A stretch of DNA of 64,000 nucleotides from Bifidobacterium callimiconis (GTDB lineage: Bacteria; Actinomycetota; Actinomycetes; Actinomycetales; Bifidobacteriaceae). Positions 1 to 9,788 of the stretch are shown here, in pieces. Under the pieces are notes generated by a model that was given only the letters and a program-made list of their open reading frames with translations, made no database searches and had not been told where the DNA came from. The DNA is taken from positions 372,001-436,000 of the forward strand of contig NZ_QXGJ01000001.1 in assembly GCF_003952005.1 (NCBI RefSeq), in the 5' to 3' direction. The position numbers and the translations under genes are program-made. Numbering within the stretch: the first letter of the stretch is position 1; the number at the start of each line of letters is the position of its first letter.

Positions 1-2877
1 CAGGAAGTACGCGTAGGCGCGTTCCCGGCCTCGTCCCACGCGGCCGCGCAGCTGGTGCAGCTGGGAGAGGCCGAACCGGTCGGCGTGGTCCACGATCAGC
101 GTGTTCGCGTTGGAGATGTCGAGTCCGGTTTCGATGATCGTGGTGCACAGCAGCACGTCGATGTCGCGATGCCAGAAGTCGCGGATGACCGCGTCGAGCT
201 GTTTCTCGCCCATCTTGCCGTGTGCGATGCCGATGTTCGCTTCGGGGACGAGCTCCTTGATGTGTGCGGCGAGCCGGTCGATGCCGTCCACGCGATTGTG
301 CACGTAGAACACCTGTCCGCCGCGCAGCAGTTCGCGTCGGATGGCGGCGGTGACCTGCGCGTCCTCGTAGGCGCCCACGTAGGTGAGCACCGGCAGACGG
401 TCCTCGGGGGGCGTGGCGAGCGTGGACATCTCGCGGATGCCGGTGATCGCCATCTCCAGCGTGCGCGGGATCGGCGTGGCCGACAGACTCAGCACGTCCA
501 CGTTGGTGCGCAGCGCCTTGAGCGCCTCCTTGTGTTCCACGCCGAAGCGCTGCTCCTCGTCGATGATGACGAGTCCGAGGTCCTTGAACCGGATCTTGGG
601 GCTGAGCAGCTTGTGCGTGCCGATCACCACGTCCACGGTGCCGTCGGCCAGTCCCTCGGTGGTTTCCTTGAGCTGTTTGGCGGTCTGGAAGCGGCTCATG
701 GCGGCCACGTTCACCGGAAAGCCCTCGAACCGTTCGGTGAAGGTCTCGTAGTGCTGCTGCACGAGCAGCGTGGTGGGTACGAGCACGGCCACCTGCTTGG
801 AGTCCTGCACAGCCTTGAACGCGGCGCGCAGGGCGATCTCGGTCTTGCCGAAGCCCACGTCGCCGCAGATCAGGCGGTCCATGGGAACGGGCTTCTCCAT
901 GTCGGCCTTCACCTCGTCGATGGTGGTGAGCTGGTCGGCGGTCTCTTGGTACGGGAAGGCGTCCTCGAGCTCCTTCTGCCACGGGGTGTCGGGGCTGAAT
1001 GCGAATCCCTTGGCATGCTGGCGTGCCGAGTAGAGCTTCACCAGGTCCTGGGCGATGCGCTTGACGTGCTTGCGGGCCTTCTCCTTGGTGGCGGCCCAGT
1101 CGGATCCGCCGAGCTTGTTGAGCTTGGGCACGTCGGCGCCCACGTACTTGCTGACCTTGTCGAGCTGGTCGGTGGGGATGAACAGCCGGTCCGGCGGGGC
1201 GCCCCTCTTGCTCGGCGCATACTCCACGACCAAGTACTCGCGCTGGGAGCGTGTTCTGCCGGAGCCGATCGTACGCTGTCGCATCTCGATGAACCGGCCG
1301 ATGCCGTGCTGGTCGTGCACCACGTAGTCGCCGGGCTTGAGCTCCATGAGGTCGATGGCCTTGCGGCGGCGCTTGGGGGTCTTGGCCTGCGCGGCCACGC
1401 CGGACTTGCCGGTCAGGTCGCGTTCGGTGAGCAGCGCCAGGCCGGCGGCCTCGTCGACGAATCCGTCGACCGCGCAGGACGGCACGTAGTCGACGCTGGC
1501 AATGCCGGCCATGTCGAGCGCGCGGCGCAGGCGGGACAGCGTGCCCTTCGCCGCGGCGGTGACCGTGACGGCCATGCCACGTTCCAGCAATCCCTCCACG
1601 CCGGCCGTGGCCCGGGATTCCACGCCGCGGTATTCGTCGGGGGCCTCGGCGGCGAGCTGCACGTGGCCGTCGCGGGAGTCGTCCACCGTGAAGTCGGTGA
1701 GCTGCCAGACCCGCCGGTCGGAGACGATCAGCGAGCGCACGGCGTCGTCGTAGTCGATGAAGCTGGCCTCGTCGAAGCTGATCGGAGCGCCGGACCCGTT
1801 GCCGGATGCGGCCACGTGCCAGCTGGCGGCGAGGAATTCGTCGGCGGTCTTGTTGAGGTCCTCGCTGGCTCGGCGCAGTCGTTCCGGATCGCACAGCATG
1901 ATGACCGAGTGGGACGGCAGCAGCGATGCGACGGGGGTCAGATCGTCCACAAGCGCCGGCAGTAGCGATTCCATGCCTTCGACGGGGATGGCTTGGGCGA
2001 TCGATTCGAGCATGTCCGACGCGGCGGGGATCTGGTCGATCAGTGATTTGGCACGGGCTCGCACGGCATCGGTGAGCTGCAGTTCACGGCATGGGGTAGC
2101 CCAGATGGCGGGCACATCGTCGCCGTAGGTGCGCTGGTCGGAGGCGTGGAATTCGCGGATCGTATCGATCTCGTCGCCGAAGAACTCGATGCGCACCGGG
2201 TGTGCGGCGGTGGGCGGGAACACGTCGAGGATGCCGCCTCGTACGGCGAATTCACCACGGTCCATGACCAGTTCGGTGCGCGTGTAGGCGTTGCGGACCA
2301 GTCGTTGCACAGCGTCGTCGAGCGCCAGTTCCTCGCCGGGGCGGAACACCAGTGGTTCCACGTCGCCGAGTCCGGCGACGACCGGCTGGATCAGCGAACG
2401 GACCGGCATGACGAGAATGCGAATGGGGCCGAACATGCCGTCGCCGTCCTGCGGATGGGCGAGACGACGGAACACGGCCATGCGGCTCGCCACGGTGTCG
2501 CTGCGCGGGGAAAGCCGCTCATGCGGCAGCGTCTCCCACGCCTGCAGCACGGCGATGTCGTTCGGGTCGCCGGCGTACCAGGAGCGCAACGACTGCGCGG
2601 TCTCCTCCGCATCGCGGCTCGACGGCACGACCATGATCACGGTTCGCGGCGCGGCGTCGGTGTCGTCGGTGGTGTCGTCGGCGGCGCATACGGCCGCGGC
2701 CAGCGCCGGACGAATGCCGAGCGGGGCGCCTATGGTCAGCTGCGGTTCGAGGGCCGCGGCGGATCCCGTGCCCTCTCCCCCGTTCACGATATCGGCGAAT
2801 TGCCGATCGTCGGCGAGCCGGGCGAGCAGCGGGACGAGCGTGCCGTCGACCGTGCCGGCGGAACGCTCATCGGCCAT
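1..2877 (-). CDS. mfd: Transcription-repair coupling factor Mfd (C-terminus cut by window edge)
   Basis: Mfd is an ATP-dependent translocase that removes RNA polymerase stalled at DNA lesions and recruits UvrA. The reading frame is open from an ATG at 2877 to base 1, giving about 959 codons of a family that is usually near 1,190 residues, so the C-terminus lies outside. The N-terminal UvrB-like part is followed by the RNA polymerase-interacting domain (YVVHDQHGIGRF) and superfamily 2 helicase motifs: Walker A GDVGFGKTE, the DEEQ box, SATPIPRT, and motifs CTTIIETGLDI and LRGRVGRGRE. The start overlaps the end of pth by 11 bases, so the two are probably co-transcribed and translationally coupled. 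The first 40 residues are poorly conserved, so a start a few codons later (ATG at 2870 is in another frame) is not favoured. Confidence 0.96.
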   Translation of the reverse strand, partial: MADERSAGTVDGTLVPLLARLADDRQFADIVNGGEGTGSAAALEPQLTIGAPLGIRPALAAAVCAADDTTDDTDAAPRTVIMVVPSSRDAEETAQSLRSWYAGDPNDIAVLQAWETLPHERLSPRSDTVASRMAVFRRLAHPQDGDGMFGPIRILVMPVRSLIQPVVAGLGDVEPLVFRPGEELALDDAVQRLVRNAYTRTELVMDRGEFAVRGGILDVFPPTAAHPVRIEFFGDEIDTIREFHASDQRTYGDDVPAIWATPCRELQLTDAVRARAKSLIDQIPAASDMLESIAQAIPVEGMESLLPALVDDLTPVASLLPSHSVIMLCDPERLRRASEDLNKTADEFLAASWHVAASGNGSGAPISFDEASFIDYDDAVRSLIVSDRRVWQLTDFTVDDSRDGHVQLAAEAPDEYRGVESRATAGVEGLLERGMAVTVTAAAKGTLSRLRRALDMAGIASVDYVPSCAVDGFVDEAAGLALLTERDLTGKSGVAAQAKTPKRRRKAIDLMELKPGDYVVHDQHGIGRFIEMRQRTIGSGRTRSQREYLVVEYAPSKRGAPPDRLFIPTDQLDKVSKYVGADVPKLNKLGGSDWAATKEKARKHVKRIAQDLVKLYSARQHAKGFAFSPDTPWQKELEDAFPYQETADQLTTIDEVKADMEKPVPMDRLICGDVGFGKTEIALRAAFKAVQDSKQVAVLVPTTLLVQQHYETFTERFEGFPVNVAAMSRFQTAKQLKETTEGLADGTVDVVIGTHKLLSPKIRFKDLGLVIIDEEQRFGVEHKEALKALRTNVDVLSLSATPIPRTLEMAITGIREMSTLATPPEDRLPVLTYVGAYEDAQVTAAIRRELLRGGQVFYVHNRVDGIDRLAAHIKELVPEANIGIAHGKMGEKQLDAVIRDFWHRDIDVLLCTTIIETGLDISNANTLIVDHADRFGLSQLHQLRGRVGRGRERAYAYFL

Positions 2878-3466
2878 TGAACTTCTCCTGGGCGTGGCTC
2901 AGTCCGTCGATGATGATCGTTTCGGCCGCGTCCGCGCCGTCGGCGAGGAATTCGGGCAGCTGCTTGCGCTGCTGGGGGGAGAATCCGCCGAGCACCCAGT
3001 TGACGGTGTTGTCGTGCGCGTGCGGACCGCGCTGTGCATGGCCGACGCCCAGACGGACGCGGGAGTACTTGTTGGTGCCCAGCGAACGGTCGATGGACTT
3101 GATGCCGTTGTGGCCGCCCGCCGAACCGCCGGCCTTGACCTTGATGCGGCCGAAGTCGAGATCCATGTCGTCGTGGATCACCACGATGTGTTCGGCGGGA
3201 ATGTCGTAGTAGGCGCTGATCGACGAGACGGCGTTGCCGGACTCGTTCATGTAGGTCAGCGGCTTGGCGAGGAAGAACTTGACACGCTGGCCGCCAAGCG
3301 ACATCACGCCCTTGCCGAGTTTGGCAAGTCCCTTGTGGTCGGACAGGCTCACCGACCAGCGTTCGGCGAGTACGTCGGCGCACATGAATCCCATGTTGTG
3401 GCGAGTGCCCTCATACTTCGCGCCGGGATTGCCCAGTCCTGCGATCAGCCAGAAATCGGATGCCAT
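2867..3466 (-). CDS. pth: Peptidyl-tRNA hydrolase
   Basis: This 199-residue protein matches the length of bacterial Pth, which cleaves peptidyl-tRNA released from stalled ribosomes. Visible family motifs are the N-terminal LIAGLGNPGAKYEGTRHN with the catalytic His, KPLTYMNESG, the HDDMDLDFG box with the catalytic Asp region, and GGSAGGHNGIKSI. The ATG at 3466 overlaps the TGA of the upstream acetyltransferase (TGATG) and follows an AGGGGA ribosome site, so translation is probably coupled. Its own end overlaps mfd. The mfd-pth order is typical of actinobacteria. Confidence 0.97.
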   Translation of the reverse strand: MASDFWLIAGLGNPGAKYEGTRHNMGFMCADVLAERWSVSLSDHKGLAKLGKGVMSLGGQRVKFFLAKPLTYMNESGNAVSSISAYYDIPAEHIVVIHDDMDLDFGRIKVKAGGSAGGHNGIKSIDRSLGTNKYSRVRLGVGHAQRGPHAHDNTVNWVLGGFSPQQRKQLPEFLADGADAAETIIIDGLSHAQEKFNGR

Positions 3467-4020
3467 CACTTCCCCTGTTCGTTGGTGTCGGTGTTCTCGT
3501 TCGTGTGTTCGGCGGTGTCGGCACGCAGCTCGTCGAGGTTCTTGTACCAGTACGCCACGTCGAGTAGACGGGTGCCGTTGCAGCATGCGGCCGGCAGATA
3601 GCCGTAGCGTTCGAAGCCGAACTTGTGCATGAGCGCGGTGGAGCCCACGTTGTCGGCGAACACCACGCACACGGCGATGCGGAAGCCGATGCGGGTGGCC
3701 GCCTTGACCAGCCAGTCGACCAACATGGTGCCGAGGCCCTGCTTGGCGTAGGCCTTGTCCACGTAGTAGCTGAACTCCGTGATGTCGGAGTAGCCGGCGC
3801 GGGCGTGATACTTCGACAGGGACGCGAATCCCGCCACCTTGCCGTCGACCTCGATGACGACGACCGGATACTGGTCGCGCGGATTGTGCGAATACACCCA
3901 TTCGCGACGCTGGTCGAGGTTGCGCGGGGTGAGATCGGCCGTGCTGCCGCCGACGACGACCGCCATGTTGTAGATGCGGGTGATATCGTTCAGATCGGCG
4001 TCCACGGCGTCGCGGATCAC
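3466..4020 (-). CDS. GNAT family N-acetyltransferase (phosphinothricin acetyltransferase-like)
   Basis: The sequence has the GNAT fold pattern: an N-terminal VIRDAVDADLNDITRIYN, a YYVDKAYAKQGLGTMLVDWL acetyl-CoA loop (Q/RxxGxG/A type) and a C-terminal FGFERYGYLP. It resembles the phosphinothricin/methionine sulfoximine acetyltransferase subgroup, but the substrate cannot be told. The longer open frame runs back through a terminator, so starts before about 4095 are excluded. GTG at 4020 follows an AGGGA site by 9-10 bases and gives 184 residues starting where relatives usually start. ATG at 4095 is the main alternative but lies immediately after the terminator T-run. A possible promoter TTGAAT...TATTCC sits between them. 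Confidence 0.85.
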   Translation of the reverse strand: MIRDAVDADLNDITRIYNMAVVVGGSTADLTPRNLDQRREWVYSHNPRDQYPVVVIEVDGKVAGFASLSKYHARAGYSDITEFSYYVDKAYAKQGLGTMLVDWLVKAATRIGFRIAVCVVFADNVGSTALMHKFGFERYGYLPAACCNGTRLLDVAYWYKNLDELRADTAEHTNENTDTNEQGK

Positions 4021-4098
4021 GATGGTCCGTCCCTGGGAATACGTGGTGGAATAGGTCTCATTCAATAACTGCACGGCAACAGTGTATACCGGCATACG

Positions 4099-4135
4099 AA
4101 AAAGGGTTCCGCCGGGAGAATACCCGGCGGAACCC
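4099..4135 (-). terminator. Rho-independent terminator of the UPF0182 gene
   Basis: A perfect 13-bp stem (GGGTTCCGCCGGG at 4104-4116 paired with 4123-4135, loop of 6) is followed on the minus strand by five Ts (4099-4103). It lies 37 bases past the UPF0182 stop codon and separates that gene from the GNAT-pth-mfd group. Confidence 0.93.
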
Positions 4136-4171
4136 GTCACTGGTCCGATGCGGATCGCGGTTGTGTCACGG

Positions 4172-7100
4172 TCACTGGCCCGACAGCTGCATGGCCTTGT
4201 TCAAGGCCTCCTGCAGTTTCTGCTGTGCCTCGCCGTAGGCACTCCAGTCGCCGTTCTTCATGGCGGTGTCGGAGTCCTGCATGGCCTGTCCGGCATCCTT
4301 GAGCGCCTGCTGGAGCTCGGGCGACATCGTGGCCGTGCCCGAAGCGCCTGCGGACTGGTCTCCGGACGTGTCGGACTTGCCGGAGTCGGACGAACCGTTC
4401 TGCTGATCCGTGGACGGGGTCGACGACGAGGTCGAGCCGTCGGCGGCATCACCGGCCGAGGCGCCGGAGTCGCCGCCGAACACCTGGTCGAGTGCCTCGT
4501 CGAGCGTGTCGGCGAACCCGACCTGGTCGCCGAACGCCACGAGCACCTTCTTCAGCAGCGGGTAGCTGGTGGAGCCGCTCGACTTGACGTACACCGGCTG
4601 CACGTACACCAGTCCGCCGCCGAGCGGCAGGGTGAGCAGGTTGCCACGCTCAACGTTGGTGGAGCCGGATTCGAGCAGGTTGAGTTCCTTGGACACGTCG
4701 GCGTTCGCATTGAAGTTGTTCTGCGCCTGGCCGGGACCCGGAACGTTGGTGTTCTTGGGCAGTTCGAGCAGTCGCAGCGTGCCGTAGCTCTTGCCGATCA
4801 CGCCCTTCTCATTGCCCGCGTCCGAGTCCACGGACAGGAATCCGGTGAGGATCTCCCTGGTGGACGAGCCGGCGGGAATGTAGGTGGAGGTGAGCGAGAA
4901 CGTGGGCTCCTTGGTGCCCGGGGTCTGCATGGTCAGGTAGTAGGGCGGCTGCTTGATGCCGGCGGCCTGATCCTTCTTCGACTCCGTCGGGTCGGTGGGC
5001 GTCTGCCAGAAGTCCTCGCCGGAGAAGAACTGGTTGGCGCTGGTGACGTGGTACTGGGCGAGCAGCGAGCGCTGCACCTTGAACAGGCTCTCGGGGTAGC
5101 GCATGTGGCTCATCAGGTCGCCGCTGATCTCGGAGATCGGCTTGTACTGATTGGGGAAGATGCTCTCCCACGCCTTGAGCACCGGATCGTCGGTGTCCCA
5201 CGCGTACAGGTCGACCGAGCCGTCATAGGCGTCGACCACGGCCTTGACCGAGTTGCGGATGTAGTTGGCCTCCTGGGAGCCGAGTCCCTTGACGGTGTTG
5301 GAGGTCTCCGTCAGCGAGTCGGTGGTGGCGGTGCCCAGATCGGTCTTCTGCGAGTACGGGTAGGCGTCGGACGTGGTGTAGCCGTCGACGATCCACTTGA
5401 CGCGGCCGTCCACCACGGCCGGGTAGACGCGGCCGTCGAGCGTGAGGTAGGGGGCGACCTTGGCGACGCGGGTCTGCGGGTCGCGGTCGTAGAGGATCTG
5501 CGACTGGTCGTTCACGCGGTCGGAGAACAGGATCTGGTCGGAGCCGAAGCGGATCGCGTACAGGATGCGGGTGAACAGGTTGCCGATGCTCGGGCCGCCG
5601 TTGCCGGCGAACGTGGTGGTGGCGCCCTGCGAGCCGGTCGGGTAGTCGAACTCCCAAGAGGACGTGCCCTTGGGCGCGCCGACGATCGAATAGTCGGGCG
5701 AGTTCGGGGAGAAGTAGATGCGCGGCTCGTACTTCTGGGATTCGGTGAGCTTGCCCTGGGTGGGCACGCCGTATTCGAAGAACTCGGGCTGGCCGTCGGC
5801 GGTCACCTTGTTGCCGTAGGCGGCGACGACGCCGTATCCGTGCGTGTACACGGTGTGGTCGTTGACCCAGTTGCGGTTGTCGTTGCCGGCGAGGTTGATG
5901 TCGCGCACGCCGATGACCGTGTCCTGGCTCACGCCGTCGATCTCGTACTTGTCCACGGCGAGCGTGTCGGCGAAGGTGTAGTACTGCTTGGACTGCTGCA
6001 GCTGCTTGAACGTCGGGGACACGACCTGCGGGTCGAGCAGTCGGATCTGCGCGGTGGATTCGGCGTCGGACGCCAGTGCGCCGGACTGGCCGGCGGTGGT
6101 GGCGTCGTACTTCTCCACCTTGATGTTGTTCAGTCCGTAGGCCTTGGTGGTGGCGTCGATGTTGCGCTGGATGTACGTGGATTCGAGCTCCTGGGCGTTC
6201 GGATTCACCTTGAATCGCTGCAACAAGGCCGGGTAGACGATGGTGAGCAGCATGGATGCGACGACCACCACGGCGATGGCGACCACGGGGGTGCGCCATG
6301 CCTTGAGCGCCTCGCCGGCGGATGCGGCGGGGGTGGCGTTGCTCAGCGACTTGGTGGTCATGATCCAGACGCCGATCACCAGGCCCAGCAGGGCGATGAG
6401 CACGGCCATGACGAAGGTGACGGGGATGGTGGCGTGCACCGACGCGTAGGCGGCGCCGGTGATGCGGTCGCCCTGTTCGGTGAGGGTGGAGAACACGCCG
6501 AGTCCCATGCGCACGGCCCAGGCCAGGAAGAAGAGGATGAGCCAGACGCCGATCTGGCGGCGGGCGCGCTTGGTCATGTCGAAGATGGAACGGCCCTGCG
6601 TGGGCATGGCGAGACGGATGCCGCCCATGAGCACGTGGGTGATCACGGAGAACACCAGTCCCATGGCCAGCAGCGTGAACACGGCCATGACCACGAGCTT
6701 GAGTCCGGGCAGGATGAACACGTAGAAGCCGGTGTCGAGGCCGAACTGCGGATCCTTGGTGCCGAACGACTGATTGTGGAACAGCAGCAGCACCTCGGCC
6801 CAGTTGGCGTTGAACTGCGCGCCGAACACGAGGCCGACGAGCAGGGAGATGATGAACGCGACTCGGCGTGCCAGCTTGGAACCGACGCCGGGTTCGATCT
6901 CCATCACGCCGTCGCGGATGCGGATCTTGCTGCCGTCCTCGAAGTCGGGGCGGGCGCGGATGGCGAGCAGCGCGGACACGTAGGCGACCAGCGCCACCAG
7001 GATCGCGTATGCCACCCATACGCCGATGCGCACGCCATAGGTGGTCCAGATCACGCTGGAGAAGCCCAGCTGCGTGTACCACATGACCTCGGTGATGAAC

Positions 7101-7411
7101 TGGGACAGGCCGAAGACGAGGCCGACGACGACCAGCAGCGCCACGACCACGCCGATGAAGATCTTGTTGCCGCGGCTCATGCCCTCGGCCGAACCGCCAG
7201 CCGAACCGCGCGGGATGCGGGGGAAGTTCGGCGGAACATTGCCGTTGCCGCGCCCGGAGCCCGAGGAGCCGCGATGCTCCTCACGGCGCTCGTCGCCGTC
7301 GACGGTCACATTGAGGATCGTGGGATCGTCATCGTCCCGTCCTCGTGAGCCACGTCGACCGTCACGGGGGTCGAAGGGGTCGGGGATTCCAAACATATCG
7401 AATAAAGACAT
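4172..7411 (-). CDS. UPF0182 family large membrane protein
   Basis: A 1,079-residue membrane protein of the UPF0182 family, widespread in actinobacteria and without an established biochemical role. After a charged, glycine-rich N-terminus there are about seven membrane segments between residues 80 and 400 (for example IFIGVVVALLVVVGLVFGL). A large extracytoplasmic domain follows (about 400-950), with conserved-looking stretches such as YFSPNSPDYSIVG and SHMRYPESLFKVQ. The last 100 residues are low-complexity Ser/Asp/Gly-rich with an Ala/Gln helix, so the C-terminus probably lies outside the membrane. ATG at 7411 follows AAGGTGG. A 7-bp inverted repeat (CCGTAGT/ACTACGG, about 7425-7457) lies in the leader. 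The gene ends at a strong terminator. Confidence 0.95.
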   Translation of the reverse strand: MSLFDMFGIPDPFDPRDGRRGSRGRDDDDPTILNVTVDGDERREEHRGSSGSGRGNGNVPPNFPRIPRGSAGGSAEGMSRGNKIFIGVVVALLVVVGLVFGLSQFITEVMWYTQLGFSSVIWTTYGVRIGVWVAYAILVALVAYVSALLAIRARPDFEDGSKIRIRDGVMEIEPGVGSKLARRVAFIISLLVGLVFGAQFNANWAEVLLLFHNQSFGTKDPQFGLDTGFYVFILPGLKLVVMAVFTLLAMGLVFSVITHVLMGGIRLAMPTQGRSIFDMTKRARRQIGVWLILFFLAWAVRMGLGVFSTLTEQGDRITGAAYASVHATIPVTFVMAVLIALLGLVIGVWIMTTKSLSNATPAASAGEALKAWRTPVVAIAVVVVASMLLTIVYPALLQRFKVNPNAQELESTYIQRNIDATTKAYGLNNIKVEKYDATTAGQSGALASDAESTAQIRLLDPQVVSPTFKQLQQSKQYYTFADTLAVDKYEIDGVSQDTVIGVRDINLAGNDNRNWVNDHTVYTHGYGVVAAYGNKVTADGQPEFFEYGVPTQGKLTESQKYEPRIYFSPNSPDYSIVGAPKGTSSWEFDYPTGSQGATTTFAGNGGPSIGNLFTRILYAIRFGSDQILFSDRVNDQSQILYDRDPQTRVAKVAPYLTLDGRVYPAVVDGRVKWIVDGYTTSDAYPYSQKTDLGTATTDSLTETSNTVKGLGSQEANYIRNSVKAVVDAYDGSVDLYAWDTDDPVLKAWESIFPNQYKPISEISGDLMSHMRYPESLFKVQRSLLAQYHVTSANQFFSGEDFWQTPTDPTESKKDQAAGIKQPPYYLTMQTPGTKEPTFSLTSTYIPAGSSTREILTGFLSVDSDAGNEKGVIGKSYGTLRLLELPKNTNVPGPGQAQNNFNANADVSKELNLLESGSTNVERGNLLTLPLGGGLVYVQPVYVKSSGSTSYPLLKKVLVAFGDQVGFADTLDEALDQVFGGDSGASAGDAADGSTSSSTPSTDQQNGSSDSGKSDTSGDQSAGASGTATMSPELQQALKDAGQAMQDSDTAMKNGDWSAYGEAQQKLQEALNKAMQLSGQ

Positions 7412-7529
7412 GCAACCACCTTACCGTAGTCTGGTAAAAGATTGGAAAACTACGGAAAATGCGGTGGGGAAATGCTTGGATGACCGGGATCCGCCGGTTT
7501 CGTCCATGGCGTAACGGCCGCGGCGAACG

Positions 7530-8273
7530 CTATTCGATGACGACCGGCGTGCCGCCGGGAAGCTGCTCGTACAGCCATTTCGCGTCGGCGACGGTCAATC
7601 GCACGCATCCGTGCGATGCAGGGGCGCCAAGCTTTTCGGCCTCGGAGACGATGTACTCGCCGTTGCTGTCGGTGGGCACGGTGTGGAACAGGTATTCGCC
7701 GTAGTTGGCCCAGGACACCCAGTACTTGGCGCCCATGTTCTCCTCGTCGTTGAAGAAGTCCTCGCCGCGGTTCTGCACGGTGTAGCTTCCGGTGGGCGTG
7801 GACCCGTCCATGCCCGTGGAGCAGGTCATGGTGTAGACCACCGTGTCGCCGCTTTTGACATAGACCTTCTGGTCGGCGATCGACACCCGGATGTTGAGGT
7901 CATCGACCTGAGCCAGGTCCACGTAGTCGCCGCCGCTGGGCAGCATCCACGCGGGGTTCCCGGAACCGTCGCTCACCGCCGCCGGCACGGCCGACGCATG
8001 CTTGGTCGCGGACTTCGACGCCGTCGTGGCATCGGAGGACGCGGCCGATGCGCCATCCGCCCGCATGATCGGCGTGACGGACTGGTCGTCCATGAACGCG
8101 GACGGCCCCTTGGGCACGATCACGCACAGCGACGCCACCGCGAACACCACGCAGGAGACGATCAGCACGCGGGTGGGCTTGTCGAACAGCCGGAGGAAGG
8201 ACGCGACCATCGCGAATATGTTGAGGCGAAGCGCATGCGCCCTACGACGTCGATCGTTGTTGGATGCCGTCAT
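7530..8273 (-). CDS. L,D-transpeptidase (YkuD domain), membrane-anchored
   Basis: YkuD-family enzymes make 3-3 cross-links in peptidoglycan or attach proteins to it. This 247-residue protein has a basic N-terminus, one membrane anchor (about residues 36-56, VLIVSCVVFAVASLCVIV), a linker rich in Ala/Ser, and a C-terminal YkuD domain. Visible catalytic features are LFHTVP (His) and SHGCVRLTVADAKWL, which carries the nucleophilic Cys. ATG at 8273 follows GAGGTGAG. It lies 118 bases upstream of the UPF0182 gene on the same strand and is divergent from the GH3 lipoprotein gene. Confidence 0.94.
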   Translation of the reverse strand: MTASNNDRRRRAHALRLNIFAMVASFLRLFDKPTRVLIVSCVVFAVASLCVIVPKGPSAFMDDQSVTPIMRADGASAASSDATTASKSATKHASAVPAAVSDGSGNPAWMLPSGGDYVDLAQVDDLNIRVSIADQKVYVKSGDTVVYTMTCSTGMDGSTPTGSYTVQNRGEDFFNDEENMGAKYWVSWANYGEYLFHTVPTDSNGEYIVSEAEKLGAPASHGCVRLTVADAKWLYEQLPGGTPVVIE

Positions 8274-8484
8274 GTTCTCACCTCGTTCATATACGTTTCG
8301 CGCATGTCATGCGCCCGCCCACGATCCACGGGCCCGGACACGCCGGGATATTCCACAGGGACCGTCATCGCGCGCGGCCGGGCCATCCCAGATCGGACGG
8401 CGTGCGAATTCACCGTCATATAGGGTAGCACCCGCGGCTTCGCGAGTCCTCACATTGGAACGGGGGCGTGCTATCAAGGACTGT

Positions 8485-9762
8485 ATGACGCATCAACGAT
8501 CCCTGTCCGCACTGACCCGCCGAGCCGCCGCATTCGCGGTCACCGCCGCCCTGCTTCTGGCGACGGCGGGCTGTTCCATGCCGCTGTTCCCCGACGGAAG
8601 CGAAGCCTCTCCCAAGGCCTCCGCGTCCCCGTCCGCCTCGGCGAAAGCACAGTCGACGAAGGGCTCCGACGCCGGGGACAAAAGCAACGACGCCGGTTCG
8701 GCCACCCCTCAGGCGAGCGAGGCCAGCGCCCAGGACAAGGCGAAGGCGATTCTCGCCACGATGAGCGTGGAGCAGAAGGCGGGCCAGTTGATGATGGTGC
8801 CGCTGTTCGCCGGCAACGGCGCCACGGACGTGCAGTCCCTGGTGCAGAACGACCATGTGGGTTCGGTGCTGCTGCTGGGCAACTGGAAGGGCGGCACGAA
8901 TGCGGTGGCACAGGTGTCGTCGACGCTGCAGGGATATACGTCGGGCGTGGGACTGCTGATCTGCGCCGATCAGGAGGGCGGCCAGGTGCAGCATCTGACC
9001 GGTTCCGGATTCGACACCATGCCGTCCGCGGTGAAGCAGGGGCAGATGAGCGTGGACGATCTGCGCACGTCCGCGAAGACGTGGGGCGGCCAGCTCAAGT
9101 CCGCCGGCGTGAATGTGGACCTAGCGCCGGTGGCGGGCACTGTGCAGACGGCCAGCCGCAGCCAGAACGCCCCCATCGGCGCGCTCGACCGTGATTTCGG
9201 TCTGGACGCGACCGGCAACGGCCAGCATGCCGCCGCGTTCGTCAACGGCATGCGTGACGCGGGCGTGATGACCTCGATCAAGCACTTTCCCGGTCTCGGC
9301 GGTGTGACCGGCAACACCGATTTCACCGATTCCGGCATCACCGATGCGACCACCACGTTGGACGGCGGGCAGATCGAGGGCTTCCGCCAGGCGCTCCAGG
9401 CGAACCCGGACATGGTGATGATGTCGCTGGCCACCTATTCGCAGATCGACCCGAATGAGCCGGCCGCGTTCTCTTCGACGATCCTCAACGACTATCTGCG
9501 CGGCACGCTGGGCTATCAGGGCGTGGTCACGTCCGATTCGATGTCCGCGGCGGCGCTCGGCTCCATTCCGGCCAAGGAGCTTGGCGTGCGGTTCGTGTCC
9601 GCGGGAGGCGATCTGATCTGCATCGGCGCCAACGACTACGTGCGGCCGATCCTCACCGGTCTGGTGCAAAAGGCGCAATCCGATCCCGCGTTCGCCCAGC
9701 AGGTGGATCAGGCGGCGCTTCGGGTGCTCACGTTGAAGGTCAACGCCGGTCTGGCGGGCTGA
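8485..9762 (+). CDS. Glycoside hydrolase family 3 N-terminal domain lipoprotein (beta-N-acetylhexosaminidase-like)
   Basis: A 425-residue GH3 N-domain protein, single-domain like NagZ/LpqI. A signal peptide with lipobox LLATAGC (Cys about residue 33) shows it is a surface lipoprotein. A Ser/Ala/Lys-rich linker (35-85) precedes the TIM barrel (MSVEQKAGQLMMVPL, GLLICADQEGGQVQHL, KHFPGLGG, GVVTSDSMSA). The Asp in TSDSM is the expected nucleophile. The usual NagZ acid/base motif D(S/T)H after KHFPG is not seen; the loop reads GNTDFTDSGI, so substrate or mechanism may differ. The open frame extends upstream, but ATG at 8485 gives the signal peptide. The stop overlaps the next possible start (TGATG). 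Confidence 0.93.
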   Translation: MTHQRSLSALTRRAAAFAVTAALLLATAGCSMPLFPDGSEASPKASASPSASAKAQSTKGSDAGDKSNDAGSATPQASEASAQDKAKAILATMSVEQKAGQLMMVPLFAGNGATDVQSLVQNDHVGSVLLLGNWKGGTNAVAQVSSTLQGYTSGVGLLICADQEGGQVQHLTGSGFDTMPSAVKQGQMSVDDLRTSAKTWGGQLKSAGVNVDLAPVAGTVQTASRSQNAPIGALDRDFGLDATGNGQHAAAFVNGMRDAGVMTSIKHFPGLGGVTGNTDFTDSGITDATTTLDGGQIEGFRQALQANPDMVMMSLATYSQIDPNEPAAFSSTILNDYLRGTLGYQGVVTSDSMSAAALGSIPAKELGVRFVSAGGDLICIGANDYVRPILTGLVQKAQSDPAFAQQVDQAALRVLTLKVNAGLAG

Positions 9763-9788
9763 TGCGGAAGGAAGGCTATCATCGAATT

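Noticed and set aside
55..1965. 636-codon plus-strand frame at the left edge
   Set aside because: Antisense to mfd, whose helicase motifs are clear on the other strand.
4082..7348. 1,088-codon open frame on the plus strand
   Set aside because: It is exactly antisense to the UPF0182 gene, has Val/Gly/His-rich shadow composition and no family features.
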